A stretch of 64,000 nt of DNA from CAIOZA01 sp964464375. Its GTDB lineage: Bacteria; Bacteroidota; Ignavibacteria; Kapaibacteriales; UBA2268. Where the stretch lies: assembly GCA_964464375.1 (NCBI GenBank), contig CAYXFU010000015.1, positions 21,454-85,453 on the forward strand, written 5' to 3'. The position numbers were made by a program, and so were the translations under genes. Of this stretch, positions 1 through 9,222 are shown one piece after another. How positions within the stretch are numbered: the stretch's first letter is position 1; each line of letters starts with the position of its first letter. Below the pieces are notes generated by a model that searched no databases, was not told where the DNA came from, and saw only the letters and a list, made by a program, of their open reading frames with translations.

Positions 1-27
1 AATGTAAAGTTGAAAATTAATATTTCA

Positions 28-501
28 TTAAATAAGCCAACCATGAGCTCCGGCAACTGCACCAGCCATTGTTATCAGACTCAATATCAAAAGAATCCAA
101 TGAGCTGTATGCATTATTTTGAATGTTCTCACTGGATCAATTTTAACATATTTCTGAAAAATTTTATGTAAAACCAAAGGCTCCAAGACAAATAAAATAA
201 GAGTGAATATCAGCCATAGAAGTGTCATCCCATGAACCCACCAGTATCTTATATCAAGATATCTATCCCAGGCATTCATTACATACAGCATATAAAATCC
301 TGATATACCTGTTAAGAGAGTTGCATGTTTGGCAACTGTAGAGAATTTAGATTCAATCCTCGTAAATATATCTGACTTTTCATCATTTGATTTGAATCTT
401 TTAATTGCAGGTATCAATACCATAGTAACCATAGCTACACCACCTATCCAAATTACTACTGCTAACACATGAACAACTCTTGCAATTACATAATATTCCA
501 C
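28..501 (-). CDS. CopD-like four-helix membrane protein
   Basis: A 157-residue integral membrane protein with about four hydrophobic segments (near residues 5-30, 58-75, 88-108 and 130-155). The N-terminal helix has the pattern HVLAVVIWIGGVAMV, with a histidine at its start and a W-I-G-G turn. This is typical of CopD/DUF2269-like small membrane proteins, some of which bind haem or copper. Further histidines sit at helix ends (HGMTLLW, HTAHW), as expected for axial ligands. Nothing next to it shows a copper or respiratory role. It is transcribed away from the receptor gene at 742 across a 240-base AT-rich divergent spacer. The fold class is fairly clear; the substrate is unknown. Confidence 0.6.
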   Translation of the reverse strand: MEYYVIARVVHVLAVVIWIGGVAMVTMVLIPAIKRFKSNDEKSDIFTRIESKFSTVAKHATLLTGISGFYMLYVMNAWDRYLDIRYWWVHGMTLLWLIFTLILFVLEPLVLHKIFQKYVKIDPVRTFKIMHTAHWILLILSLITMAGAVAGAHGWLI

Positions 502-741
502 AATGTTTTTATCCTAATAATTAAAAATTTAGACAAACTTAATAAATAATTTAGTCAATAAAAATTATAAATATAGGATGTAAGAATCTTTATAATTTCA
601 AATGAATGATTTATGCAGAATCAAGATTCTTGTGCATTAATGCAAATTAATATATTTTATGATTTCTTAGTTTAATCTTAAACTTTCTAAAGGTATATTT
701 AGTCTATATGTTTTCTTATTTAATAATTAAAATAATAATAT

Positions 742-3585
742 ATGTACAAGTCAATTCTTTTATTCTTTATTTGCTCCAGCTTAGCTTTCTCTCAGGGATT
801 TACAGTTAAGGGTACAGCCCGGGATGATGATTCGAAAAAGCCATTAATCAGTGCCAGCGTTCAATTGCTAGATCGCGACAGCGTATCGAAGTATCACGCT
901 ATTACCGATAAATCAGGTAATTTTGATATGACTGATGTAAAACCAGGACCATATAATCTAAAAATAACTTATATAGGCTACAAACCCTTCACCAAACCAG
1001 TAAAAATTTTTTCAAAAGAAAGTTTTGTTAATCTGGGCAATGTCGATATAACTCCAGATGACATCCAGACAGATGAAGTTGTTGTCAATGCCAAAGCTCC
1101 TATTGGTGAGCAGAAAGAAGACACTACGATATTCAATGCCAGCAGTTTTAAAACTACAAAGGATGCCACAGCAGAAGATTTGGTTAAAAAGATGCCCGGC
1201 GTAGAAGTTGATCAGTCCGGTACTGTCAAAGCTCAAGGTGAAGAAGTAAAGAAGGTAATGGTTGATGGGAAGCCATTCTTTGGCGACGATCCTACCGCAG
1301 CATTGAGGAATTTGCCTTCGGAAGTTATAGACAAGGTTCAGATTTACGATAAAATGAGCGAACAATCCGAGTTCTCGGGTTTTGATGACGGTCAAACCAC
1401 AAAAACGATGAACATAATCACTAAAGCATTAAAAAGAAACGGCCAATTCGGTAAATTTAGTGCCGGATACGGTCATCAGGATAAGTACAACGCATCACTT
1501 AATCTAAATATATTCCAAGGCGCACAGAGAATTTCGATTCTTGGACTATCGAACAACGTAAACCAACAGAATTTTGCTGTAATGGACATACTCGATATGG
1601 TTGGAACTTCCACTCCACAATCTCAGATGTTTCGTTCATTTGTCGGAAGAGGCGGATTGAATGCAATAGGTGGAATGAGCGGTGGTCGCGGACCCGGCGG
1701 CGGCGGTGGTGGCGGTTTCGGTGGAGGACAGAATTTCTTCGTAGGTCAGACTGATGGCATCAGTACTACTCATGCTCTTGGCGGGAACTATTCCGACACT
1801 TGGACAGAAGGTATGGATGTTACGGGATCTTATTTTTATAATTACACAACAACCAAGAATACTCAGCTAACAGATCGCCTGTATAATTTAAATGGAGATA
1901 CAGCACAATCTTATAATCAGAATACTAATTCTTTCCAGAAAAATATAAATCATAAATTTAATTTCAAGTACAATTATCAGATTGACACTAATACATCAAT
2001 CATGATAAAACCCGCGATGACTGTTCAGGCTACCAATCCAAACAGTAATTCATATAATCAGAATTTGATGGATACAATTCGACTCAATTCATCAAATAAC
2101 ATCAATACATCGGGTTACACTGGATACAATTTCTCTAATGAGTTCCTTTTCAAATATAGATTTGGCGTTGTAGGAAGAACTATCTCAATTGATGTTAATA
2201 CCGGATTGAACGATAAAAATGGCGGCTCTACCTTGCTGAGCTATAATACATATTACCGTGGTTTGGATTCAACAATAAACATTCTTGATCAATTAACAAA
2301 TTATCCTACTAATGGTTATAATTACAATGTTACTGTTAATTACACTGAACCAATACATAAGGATGGTCAGTTATTGCTAAAATATAATCTGACTTTCAAT
2401 AACAATCAGGCTGACAGAAGAACCTATTTCCTTGATTCACTAACAAATAATTATTCTGTTCTTGATTCTGTGCTGTCCAATCAGTTCGATAATGATTATC
2501 TGTATCAGAGCCCGGGAATTGCATACAGATACAAAATCGATAAACTCCAGTTGACAGCGGCGATTGATTATCAGATGTCGGAATTAAAAAGCAATCAGCT
2601 ATTCCCTCAAACTCAAAATGATATAAATTATAAATACAAAAATTGGCTTCCCTCAATGAGGATAAACTATAAGTTTGACCAGAGAACAAGTCTTATGCTT
2701 AACTACAGAACGAGTACAAGTGCTCCTTCGGTTACTCAGCTTCAGAATGTCATCGACAACAGCAATCCTCTGCAGATTTCTATTGGTAATCCCAATCTCC
2801 AGCAAAGTACTTCTAATTATGCGATGATCAGATACAACACATTCAGTTCAGACTTCAATAATGTATTCTTCTTTTATGCCGGAATTAACAACAGAATGAA
2901 CTATATTGGTAATTCAACTTTAATTGTGGCTAAGGATACAGTAATCGGTCCCAATATAATTGGACATGCAGGAGGCCAAATAGCCCAACCGGTTAATATT
3001 AACGGTTTCTGGAATATAAACGGTATGATGAATTTTGGTTTCCCTATACCATTTATCGGATCTAAGATGACAATCGGCGGTGGTGGTATGTATTCACGCA
3101 CACCCAGCTTGGTTAACAATGCAGACAATATTTCTGATTTATATAATATAAATGTACTTGGTATGCTGACAAGCAACATCAGCGAAAATGTTGATTTCAA
3201 TCTGTCATTCCGTGCAAATGTGAACCAAACCCGCAATTCATTGGATAAATCAAATAATTATTCTTACAATAACTACCTGACAACATTCAATTTGAAATGG
3301 ATTTTCTGGGAAGGGATATTCATTCAGACAGAAGGCAGGAATCAGTTCTATACCGGCTATACTGCCGCCAATGCGAATTTCACGATGCTCAATTTCCATA
3401 TAGGGAAAAAGCTTTTGGGTGAAGATAATGGCGAACTGAAGCTTTCCGTCTATGATTTATTGAATCAGGGTAAAAGCACACAAACAAATGTTACGGATTA
3501 TTACACAGAGTATCAATATAATACTGCTCTGCAAAGATATATTATGCTGACATTCACATATAATCTGAGAATGTTCGGTAAGTAA
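742..3585 (+). CDS. TonB-dependent-receptor-like outer-membrane beta-barrel protein
   Basis: A 947-residue outer-membrane protein. A signal peptide (MYKSILLFFICSSLAFSQG) is followed by a carboxypeptidase-regulatory-like beta-sandwich (about 20-108), a plug-like region (about 120-230, with VKKMPGVEVD and VMVDGKPFFGDDPTAALRNLP), and a long aromatic-rich barrel ending in the expected alternating strand MLTFTYNLRMFGK. The layout matches the outer membrane beta-barrel (OMP_b-brl_3) group of SusC/TonB-like receptors, of usual length. A glycine-rich loop (about 310-332, codons ggc/ggt) probably lies outside the barrel. No SusD-like partner is adjacent, so the ligand is unknown. The last 25 codons recur, with only synonymous changes, at 4403-4480, pointing to a former second copy. 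Confidence 0.9.
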   Translation: MYKSILLFFICSSLAFSQGFTVKGTARDDDSKKPLISASVQLLDRDSVSKYHAITDKSGNFDMTDVKPGPYNLKITYIGYKPFTKPVKIFSKESFVNLGNVDITPDDIQTDEVVVNAKAPIGEQKEDTTIFNASSFKTTKDATAEDLVKKMPGVEVDQSGTVKAQGEEVKKVMVDGKPFFGDDPTAALRNLPSEVIDKVQIYDKMSEQSEFSGFDDGQTTKTMNIITKALKRNGQFGKFSAGYGHQDKYNASLNLNIFQGAQRISILGLSNNVNQQNFAVMDILDMVGTSTPQSQMFRSFVGRGGLNAIGGMSGGRGPGGGGGGGFGGGQNFFVGQTDGISTTHALGGNYSDTWTEGMDVTGSYFYNYTTTKNTQLTDRLYNLNGDTAQSYNQNTNSFQKNINHKFNFKYNYQIDTNTSIMIKPAMTVQATNPNSNSYNQNLMDTIRLNSSNNINTSGYTGYNFSNEFLFKYRFGVVGRTISIDVNTGLNDKNGGSTLLSYNTYYRGLDSTINILDQLTNYPTNGYNYNVTVNYTEPIHKDGQLLLKYNLTFNNNQADRRTYFLDSLTNNYSVLDSVLSNQFDNDYLYQSPGIAYRYKIDKLQLTAAIDYQMSELKSNQLFPQTQNDINYKYKNWLPSMRINYKFDQRTSLMLNYRTSTSAPSVTQLQNVIDNSNPLQISIGNPNLQQSTSNYAMIRYNTFSSDFNNVFFFYAGINNRMNYIGNSTLIVAKDTVIGPNIIGHAGGQIAQPVNINGFWNINGMMNFGFPIPFIGSKMTIGGGGMYSRTPSLVNNADNISDLYNINVLGMLTSNISENVDFNLSFRANVNQTRNSLDKSNNYSYNNYLTTFNLKWIFWEGIFIQTEGRNQFYTGYTAANANFTMLNFHIGKKLLGEDNGELKLSVYDLLNQGKSTQTNVTDYYTEYQYNTALQRYIMLTFTYNLRMFGK

Positions 3586-3645
3586 GAATTAAGTTCAAAT
3601 TGTTCATTTTAACTTTAGCCATTCTATAGAAACACAGTCTATTTG

Positions 3646-3670
3646 TGTCATTCCTGTGCATACAGGAATC
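3646..3670 (-). repeat. Dispersed repeat family B, copy 1
   Basis: A 25-base stretch beginning TGTCATTCCTGTGCAT that is identical to the reverse complement of 55904-55928. It contains the inverted pair attcctgt/acaggaat, so it can fold into a short hairpin. It lies in the spacer between the receptor gene and the DUF4258 gene. Confidence 0.7.
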
Positions 3671-3813
3671 TATGAATTACAGAGTAAAAATAATTCCTCC
3701 ATTTGCAGAAATGACAGACCGGGAGCTGGAATATAACATTTTAGATTGTTTTATCGCCATAAGACAAAACATCAAATTATAATAAATTTTAAATAAGCTA
3801 CGTCTAATTTTAA

Positions 3814-4125
3814 ATGAAGACAATTGAGGATATTGCTGAAGACTTGCAAAATGGGAATTATCACCTTTCTTTACATTCATCTACAAGAATGATTGAAAGA
3901 AATATTAGTCAAAATGAAATTGCGGAAGCAAGTAGGAATATTGAGATAATAGAGGACTATCCTGATGATAAATATGAGCATAGTTGTTTGTTATTAGGTT
4001 TTCTGAATGATGAAATTCCAATTCATATTCAAGTAACAAGAACATCAAATAAAGAGCTCAAAATAATTACTTTATATTATCCGGATCCAAATAAATGGTC
4101 AGATAATTTTAAGGAAAGGATGTAA
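3814..4125 (+). CDS. DUF4258 domain protein, probable toxin of a toxin-antitoxin pair
   Basis: A 103-residue protein with the DUF4258 signature: histidine and serine followed by R-M-x-E-R and I-x-x-x-E-I (HSSTRMIERNISQNEIAEA, about 22-41), then a strand containing HIQV and a C-terminal LYYPDPNKW. DUF4258 proteins are small RelE/BrnT-like proteins often paired with a YgiT/MqsA-type zinc-finger protein, which is exactly the gene that starts three bases after this stop. Toxin activity is inferred from pairing and fold only. The pair sits between a complete receptor gene and a leftover receptor 3' end, which suggests it arrived as a cassette. Confidence 0.75.
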   Translation: MKTIEDIAEDLQNGNYHLSLHSSTRMIERNISQNEIAEASRNIEIIEDYPDDKYEHSCLLLGFLNDEIPIHIQVTRTSNKELKIITLYYPDPNKWSDNFKERM

Positions 4126-4128
4126 AAA

Positions 4129-4368
4129 ATGGAAAATCATATTTGCTATAACTGTGGCTGTACTGATTTTGAAAATGGTACTATTGATAAAGTATATAAT
4201 ATAGATGGGAAGTATTTTTCCGTTGAAAATATTCCGGCTTTGATTTGTCAGAAATGCCAGGAACCTTTGCTAACAGCTGAAACTACAGAAAAAATCCGAA
4301 TCAAGCTTCATGGGCATAATAAACCTTTGAGAACAGTTACAACTGATGTTTATGACTATGCAAGTTAG
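4129..4368 (+). CDS. YgiT-type (MqsA-like) zinc-finger protein, probable antitoxin
   Basis: A 79-residue protein with two CxxC pairs: CYNCGC (about 5-10) and CQKCQEP (about 40-46). The strand between them ends in VENIPALIC, the standard arrangement of YgiT-type zinc-finger domains (the N-terminal zinc domain of MqsA). The helix-turn-helix domain of full MqsA is absent, as in the short YgiT group. It follows the DUF4258 gene by three bases (taa aaa atg), so the two are very probably co-translated as toxin then antitoxin. Confidence 0.78.
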   Translation: MENHICYNCGCTDFENGTIDKVYNIDGKYFSVENIPALICQKCQEPLLTAETTEKIRIKLHGHNKPLRTVTTDVYDYAS

Positions 4369-4399
4369 TTGAGATTCCGGAATTCGCACTTTTCTTAGT

Positions 4400-4480
4400 G
4401 CAGAGTATCAATATAACACTGCTCTCCAAAGATATATAATGCTCACATTCACTTATAACTTAAGGATGTTCGGGAAGTAA
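4400..4480 (+). pseudogene. Remnant 3' end of a second outer-membrane receptor gene
   Basis: From 4403 the sequence reads in one frame as the last 25 codons of the receptor gene at 742 (EYQYNTALQRYIMLTFTYNL then RMFGK) and its stop. Nine codons differ between the two copies (ten bases of 79) and every change is synonymous. That pattern means this is not a recent copy of the upstream gene but the end of a diverged paralogue that was under protein-level selection. No receptor coding is visible upstream; the toxin-antitoxin pair occupies that place. The DCC-family gene begins one base after the stop and probably once followed the complete paralogue. Confidence 0.85.
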
Positions 4481-4481
4481 G

Positions 4482-4871
4482 ATGAAGAATATTTTACTCT
4501 ATGATGGGGAGTGTGGCTTTTGTTCAGCTGTGGCTGACTGGGTTGTTAGAACAAACAAGGATAACAACATTGAAGCCATTCCCTATCAGACTGCCGATTT
4601 TGACAAAATTGCTGTTGGACTAACATTTGAACAAGCAAGTCGTTCTGCAATATTCATCCGCCGAAGAGATGGAAAAATTTTCATGAATGCTCGTTCTATC
4701 CTGGAAGCCCTGAAACACACTCATGGTATTTATAAATTGATCGGCTATCTTGGATCTAATCCGATTATCTCCTTTTTGTGTTATCCCTTCTATCGCTTAT
4801 TTGCACGTTATCGCAGAAGAATATCTATAGTTCTTGGCTATAATGCATGTAAAATTCCAGAAAATTATTGA
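4482..4871 (+). CDS. DCC-family (DUF393) thiol-disulfide oxidoreductase-like protein
   Basis: A 129-residue protein opening with the DCC signature: LLYDGECGFCSAVADWVV, with D-G-E-C-x-x-C near residues 6-12. The family has a thioredoxin-like fold with a CxxC redox pair; physiological substrates are largely unknown. The later conserved FIRRRDGKIF and a C-terminal arginine-rich segment (FARYRRRIS) also fit. The ATG lies one base after the stop of the receptor remnant, so its translation may originally have been coupled to that lost gene; ggaag in the remnant tail could act as a ribosome-binding site. Confidence 0.85.
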   Translation: MKNILLYDGECGFCSAVADWVVRTNKDNNIEAIPYQTADFDKIAVGLTFEQASRSAIFIRRRDGKIFMNARSILEALKHTHGIYKLIGYLGSNPIISFLCYPFYRLFARYRRRISIVLGYNACKIPENY

Positions 4872-4982
4872 AAAATATTTCAGCATATTTTTATTAAATA
4901 AGGTGAAAATAAAAATTAGTATGGATTAAATTATTATTTTTTGTATATTGTAGTTATAATATATCAACTATATACTAAATTT

Positions 4983-5846
4983 ATGTTGAATTCTGTTTAT
5001 AAATATATTATTTTTACTTTTTTGCTCTCAGGAGTAATTTTTCTTATTTCCTGCTCTGATAAACCGACTCAACCCATAACAATAAAATTTAACTACTCCG
5101 ACAAAGGAACTAAAGCTCTGATAGTAATAGTTGAGAATAGTGACATTATTGGATTTTCGAACCAAAATATGTACAACATTTACAAAAGCTCTATCGACCA
5201 GATTCTTGCGTCTATATTTGGTGTGCCTGTCTCTTCGCTCCAGAAACTAACTTTACTTCAAATTATCAAACAGTACGGCGAACCCTGGCAGATTAAGCAG
5301 ATAAGTGATTCAGCCAAACCATTTTACGACAGAATAATTATTCTCAACCACACTACAGCCACTATGGATTGTCTAAGAGATTCATTGCTATCACTTGGCG
5401 GTAAATTCACAATTGATCTTATTCTCAATATTCATGGTTCACAAGGATCTGTACGCTTCTCGGATAAACAAGTTTCTATTGGCGAACTTACTGGAATGAT
5501 CCAAAAAAATTCCATTAAAGTACGAGCAGTTTATCAAACATGCTGTTATGGAAAATATATGATGGAATCCTGGAATAGAATCGGTGTTGATGCTGTTAAC
5601 GGGGCCGAGGGTGATAATATATTAACTACTTTTTCTTCCTGTTTTTTTATTAAAGAATGGACTTCCGGCAAGACATTCTCTGAGGCAGTTTATGCCGCTT
5701 ACTTTTCCGAGATCGAAAAATTGAAAACCTATGATGCTATCTTGCCGATATCATCATATCTGCTGACGCCAGCTAACCTTTATAATAGCATTCAATCAGT
5801 CGGCGGGATTAATACTGCTCTCCTCTGGAAGCAGATTCCTCAATGA
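4983..5846 (+). CDS. Caspase-like-fold lipoprotein (putative)
   Basis: I chose the ATG at 4983 (288 residues) over a TTG at 4941 because it gives a clean lipoprotein signal, MLNSVYKYIIFTFLLSGVIF followed by LISC, with lipidation at that cysteine. The mature part contains a strand ending in a histidine-glycine (LILNIHGSQG, H151) and about 36 residues later a strand ending in Cys-Cys-Tyr-Gly (VYQTCCYG, C187/C188), followed by VDAVNGAEGDN. The order strand-HG then strand-C-x-G is that of caspase/gingipain/CHAT-type cysteine peptidases. This assignment is inferred from that spacing. A hydrolase of the same fold topology or an inactive relative is also possible. It probably faces the periplasm or outer membrane. 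Confidence 0.5.
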   Translation: MLNSVYKYIIFTFLLSGVIFLISCSDKPTQPITIKFNYSDKGTKALIVIVENSDIIGFSNQNMYNIYKSSIDQILASIFGVPVSSLQKLTLLQIIKQYGEPWQIKQISDSAKPFYDRIIILNHTTATMDCLRDSLLSLGGKFTIDLILNIHGSQGSVRFSDKQVSIGELTGMIQKNSIKVRAVYQTCCYGKYMMESWNRIGVDAVNGAEGDNILTTFSSCFFIKEWTSGKTFSEAVYAAYFSEIEKLKTYDAILPISSYLLTPANLYNSIQSVGGINTALLWKQIPQ

Positions 5847-5855
5847 TATTAATGT

Positions 5856-5890
5856 GAGATTACGGGTTTCCGTATCTTTATTTTTTTTAT
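5856..5890 (+). terminator. Probable rho-independent terminator after the caspase-like lipoprotein
   Basis: An imperfect hairpin, gattacgg/ccgtatc with one bulged base and a short loop, is followed by a T-rich run (tttattttttttatt). It lies just after the stop at 5846 and before the next gene's ribosome-binding site. Confidence 0.55.
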
Positions 5891-5901
5891 TATCTAATAT
5901 T

Positions 5902-5906
5902 GGAGG
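5902..5906 (+). promoter_or_regulatory. Shine-Dalgarno sequence deciding the start at 5912
   Basis: GGAGG (5902-5906) lies five bases upstream of the ATG at 5912. It overlaps the in-frame TTG at 5900, which therefore is not the start. Confidence 0.7.
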
Positions 5907-5911
5907 CATTT

Positions 5912-6550
5912 ATGAAAGCATTAACAACTTCTTCTATCAAAGCACTTCTTATTATCCTGTTTATTGGGATTCTATCTGCTTCATCGCAGTCGCAAGTTAG
6001 AACAGGTGCAATGTCCCTCAACGCAGGAATGGCTATGCCGTCAGGATTGACTTTATCGGCAGCGATACCAACTTCATTTTTAACTGGCTTGACCTTCACT
6101 TATTCATTTGCTACGAGTTTTGGTTATGTGCTAAGTGATAATTTACAATTAGAGGCAGGTATCGGTTATGTAACGGCAAGCTTCAGCGTTCCTGATGGTG
6201 AAACAGCTAATCAGAATCAAAGTTTATTTTCATTGAACCTTGGGGCAAAATATTTTATAAGTGCTAAAGAAGGAGTCATGCCATATATTGGTGTAGGCTT
6301 CAGTACGACATCACTTCCATCAACTACGAACGGAAATACAACAACATCGGCTTCTTTAACGACAATTCTGGCATATTTCGGTGCCCAGGGATTTTTAAAT
6401 AATGCAAAAACTGTTGCTCTATTCATTCAGTTTGGTTTAGGTTATAACAATGGTAGTCAAAAAACTGTGATACCAAATATGACGAGTGAAAGAAGTCAGA
6501 CCAATATTAACTTTGGTGGCTCTGCTTTCGGAGGGTCAATTTACTTTTAA
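5912..6550 (+). CDS. Small outer-membrane beta-barrel protein
   Basis: A 212-residue exported protein. It starts at the ATG with a good GGAGG, has a hydrophobic signal peptide (KALLIILFIGILSASSQSQ), and then alternating small and hydrophobic strands typical of eight-stranded OmpA/OmpX-like barrels, for example LTFTYSFATSFGYVLSDNLQ and LFIQFGLGYNN, finishing with a short aromatic strand (GGSIYF). The mature protein is Ser/Thr/Gly rich with almost no cysteine. The specific function is unknown. A strong terminator follows at once, so it appears to be a single-gene transcript. Confidence 0.75.
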   Translation: MKALTTSSIKALLIILFIGILSASSQSQVRTGAMSLNAGMAMPSGLTLSAAIPTSFLTGLTFTYSFATSFGYVLSDNLQLEAGIGYVTASFSVPDGETANQNQSLFSLNLGAKYFISAKEGVMPYIGVGFSTTSLPSTTNGNTTTSASLTTILAYFGAQGFLNNAKTVALFIQFGLGYNNGSQKTVIPNMTSERSQTNINFGGSAFGGSIYF

Positions 6551-6573
6551 ACGAATTCTCACTTTTTTTTACA

Positions 6574-6612
6574 AACATCCGGGAAGTTCCTTACTTTCCG
6601 GATGTTTTTTTT
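6574..6612 (+). terminator. Strong rho-independent terminator
   Basis: A 13-bp stem (aacatccgggaag pairing with ctttccggatgtt, one G-U pair) with a seven-base loop is followed by a run of eight T. It ends the 5912 gene and separates it from the converging metalloprotease gene. Confidence 0.9.
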
Positions 6613-6631
6613 AGCCATATTGCCCCAAAGT

Positions 6632-9139
6632 CTATCTCGCAACTATCAGCTTGGTAAATATTATCCTTGATGTTGTTTGATACCTCAGATAATACACTCC
6701 GTTCGCAAGTGTACTTATGTCCAGTTCTGTTGCGGAACTTTCCGCTTTTATCAATGCATTACCGAGATTGTCATATATAGTAATTCTGCCATCAGGGAGA
6801 TTTCTTGTAATGATATTAATCCTTTCCATTGCCGGATTCGGAGTTATTATCAGTTCGGAATTATCTAAGATTTCGTTGCTTACATCCTCTGTTTTAGTGT
6901 CGTAAAGAGCTTTAATCTCTGTTTCGCTTAGTGCTCGCTCGTAAATATAAATATCATCCAGCATACCCTTGAAGTAGTCTGCATTCTTTCTGGAACCGAT
7001 GTACAGAGGGGTATTCGGGAATTTATTCAATATATGCTTACCGTCTGATGCTTCATTTACCTTTTTACCATCGAGATAAATCTTTGCCGTCAGTCCATCC
7101 CAGGTAAATGCTCCGTGATGCCATAAATTCAGCGTTGGAGTTCCGCCCCAAATCTGCTTAGGTGAACCCTGTCCATCGACGTAATATGACACGCCTAACT
7201 GTCCCCAAAGATAAACTTCAGTAACCCATCCCTCTTGATAATTCGACCCGATTATATTTCTCTTTACGCTCATGTCTTCTGCATAGAACCAGAATGAGAG
7301 CGTAAGATCAGTCATGTCAAATGGAAAAGGAGAGCTTAGATAGGAACTTCCATCAAAAGATACTGCAGAGTTTTGGCTTCCGTTTCTGTCGTTTGTGAAA
7401 TCTGTTCCCATTTTGTTAAGATTATAGAAATGGCATTCCTGCTCATCCTTCACATTCCCGGAGAAAGGATAATATGCGATAAGACCGTTCGGATCTTGTT
7501 TAACAATTGAAAATGAAATCTTCTGGATATCCTTAACAGTGTCAACCTGAGCATCAGCAATCTTTATCAGCATTTGGTTTGAGCAAATATCGGGCACTTT
7601 CCAATTATACTTGAATATTGAAGCATCGAGATTGGTTGCGATATCTGACCAACTATCGCCCGCATCAGAGGAAAAGCTGATATCAACTTCATTTATTTTT
7701 GAAGCAGACCATGTGATTTGCAAGGTATCACCGAACTTAAGCTGTTCTTTGCCCTGAGGTGTATTCAATATAACGATAGGATTTGACGGAGCTTTCATAC
7801 ATGCAGCAGCTAAAGCCGTTGTACGTATATCATTCTTAGATTGTGGCAGAAACAGCATTCTAACCCACCACCCAAGTCCAGCATTGTTGTTGGCTCCACC
7901 GCAATAACTCATGATAGATCCCGGATTTGGTCTGGCTTTGATGCTCTGATCGAGACATCCACCTGCAATAGCATCCTCAACTATACACGTATCAAGAGGA
8001 TAACCATACTTACATGAGTGAGTATGATCAGCATTAAAATTATGTCCTATTTCGTGAGCAACAATATAGATATCGTAAGTAAAATCAACTGTGGGATAGT
8101 TGTGATTGCCCTGAACACTAGATACAGCAAAAGAGTAGTCTCCAGCCTGATTGCATATAGCATTGTAATAACCGAATCCGCCCCCGCCATAGCTGATTGA
8201 GGTCATAACATGAGCAAGATCTCTTTCCACACTTTTGTAATTCTGCAACCAGTAGTCATGTACTTTTGGAGACAGAATATATGCATTTCCTTTCACATCG
8301 TAAGGATCAGCCGGTGAATCAGTCCATGTTTTCAGCCATTTCAGATAGACAGAAATGTTCACTTCTCTTGTATAAAGAACTGACACCATATTGATTATAG
8401 CAATAGCATAAGCCTGAGCTTTTTTCAAATCACTTCCGCATGCTTTATAAAATTCTGAATCCGTTTCCAGTGCTAATCCAAATTCCAGAAGCTGACTCCA
8501 GTCAAGAGCCAGCTCTGTTGGTAATGAATTCTTCAGAGTAGCTCTTTGAGTATCATCAGTAACACCGAAATTCAATTGCATAAAATCTTTATTCGATAGA
8601 TATTTTTGATTAACAAGAACATAATTGCCCTTCAATCCAAATTCTTTGTTTGATGGGGAAATTATATATGTTTTGCTGTCTGAAAGGATAATCTGACCAA
8701 AGATCAGACCATCGATATTTGTCAGATAGACTTTTGAACCCAGCATATCATTAACTGTACCTTCAAAGAAGTTGACTACGGGTGCCGGAAGCCTTACTTC
8801 ACCCATTTTAGTCTGAGTAAGGTACTTTGTATTGCAGTCAATAACACTGTTAATCCGATTGAGAGTAATTTCAAATTTCTGATTCTCATTGACCGGGAAC
8901 TCCCTGATAGTAAGCTCCTTAGCAGTTGACATTAGTTTTGCCAGAACATTTTCATCCAAATCGAAGGACAGATAGCTGTAATCTGAAAAAGCATTAGACG
9001 ATAATTCTGCTAATTCTACTCTTTCATTCTTGATAAATGCCCCGGAAGAACAGCTGATACGATCAGAGGCTATTAGAGCAATTGTTGAGACTATAGCTAA
9101 TGCCGAAATCAATATAATTCGAAGTATATAAGTTTTCAT
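6632..9139 (-). CDS. Secreted reprolysin-type (M12B-like) metalloprotease with LamG and T9SS sorting domain
   Basis: An 835-residue secreted protease. A hydrophobic signal peptide (about 1-24) precedes a propeptide-like region. A zinc metalloprotease domain carries HEIGHNFNADH beginning at H362, the HExxHxxGxxH-type zinc motif with N in place of the usual G, followed by a Met-turn-like GSIMSYCGG. After an Ig-like segment (about 450-540, ITWSASKINEVDISFS) comes a LamG/concanavalin-like domain (about 555-745, LTLSFWFYAED, NLWHHGAFTWDG, PLYIGSRKN). The end is a type A T9SS sorting domain (about 765-835, ITPNPAMERINI, ITIYDNLGN, LANGVYYLRY, KLIVAR). It should leave the cell by T9SS and be anchored to the surface or released. 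Confidence 0.9.
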   Translation of the reverse strand: MKTYILRIILISALAIVSTIALIASDRISCSSGAFIKNERVELAELSSNAFSDYSYLSFDLDENVLAKLMSTAKELTIREFPVNENQKFEITLNRINSVIDCNTKYLTQTKMGEVRLPAPVVNFFEGTVNDMLGSKVYLTNIDGLIFGQIILSDSKTYIISPSNKEFGLKGNYVLVNQKYLSNKDFMQLNFGVTDDTQRATLKNSLPTELALDWSQLLEFGLALETDSEFYKACGSDLKKAQAYAIAIINMVSVLYTREVNISVYLKWLKTWTDSPADPYDVKGNAYILSPKVHDYWLQNYKSVERDLAHVMTSISYGGGGFGYYNAICNQAGDYSFAVSSVQGNHNYPTVDFTYDIYIVAHEIGHNFNADHTHSCKYGYPLDTCIVEDAIAGGCLDQSIKARPNPGSIMSYCGGANNNAGLGWWVRMLFLPQSKNDIRTTALAAACMKAPSNPIVILNTPQGKEQLKFGDTLQITWSASKINEVDISFSSDAGDSWSDIATNLDASIFKYNWKVPDICSNQMLIKIADAQVDTVKDIQKISFSIVKQDPNGLIAYYPFSGNVKDEQECHFYNLNKMGTDFTNDRNGSQNSAVSFDGSSYLSSPFPFDMTDLTLSFWFYAEDMSVKRNIIGSNYQEGWVTEVYLWGQLGVSYYVDGQGSPKQIWGGTPTLNLWHHGAFTWDGLTAKIYLDGKKVNEASDGKHILNKFPNTPLYIGSRKNADYFKGMLDDIYIYERALSETEIKALYDTKTEDVSNEILDNSELIITPNPAMERINIITRNLPDGRITIYDNLGNALIKAESSATELDISTLANGVYYLRYQTTSRIIFTKLIVAR

Positions 9140-9222
9140 AGATATAATTATCCCAAATTGTGCATAAGAACTTTTTCAATTTATGGAAAATACTTTATTT
9201 TTGTGCAATGCCCGCGAATGTG

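Noticed and set aside
1660..1740. Glycine codon run as a simple-sequence phase-variable tract
   Set aside because: The run mixes ggc, ggt and gga codons without a long identical unit, so slippage is unlikely.
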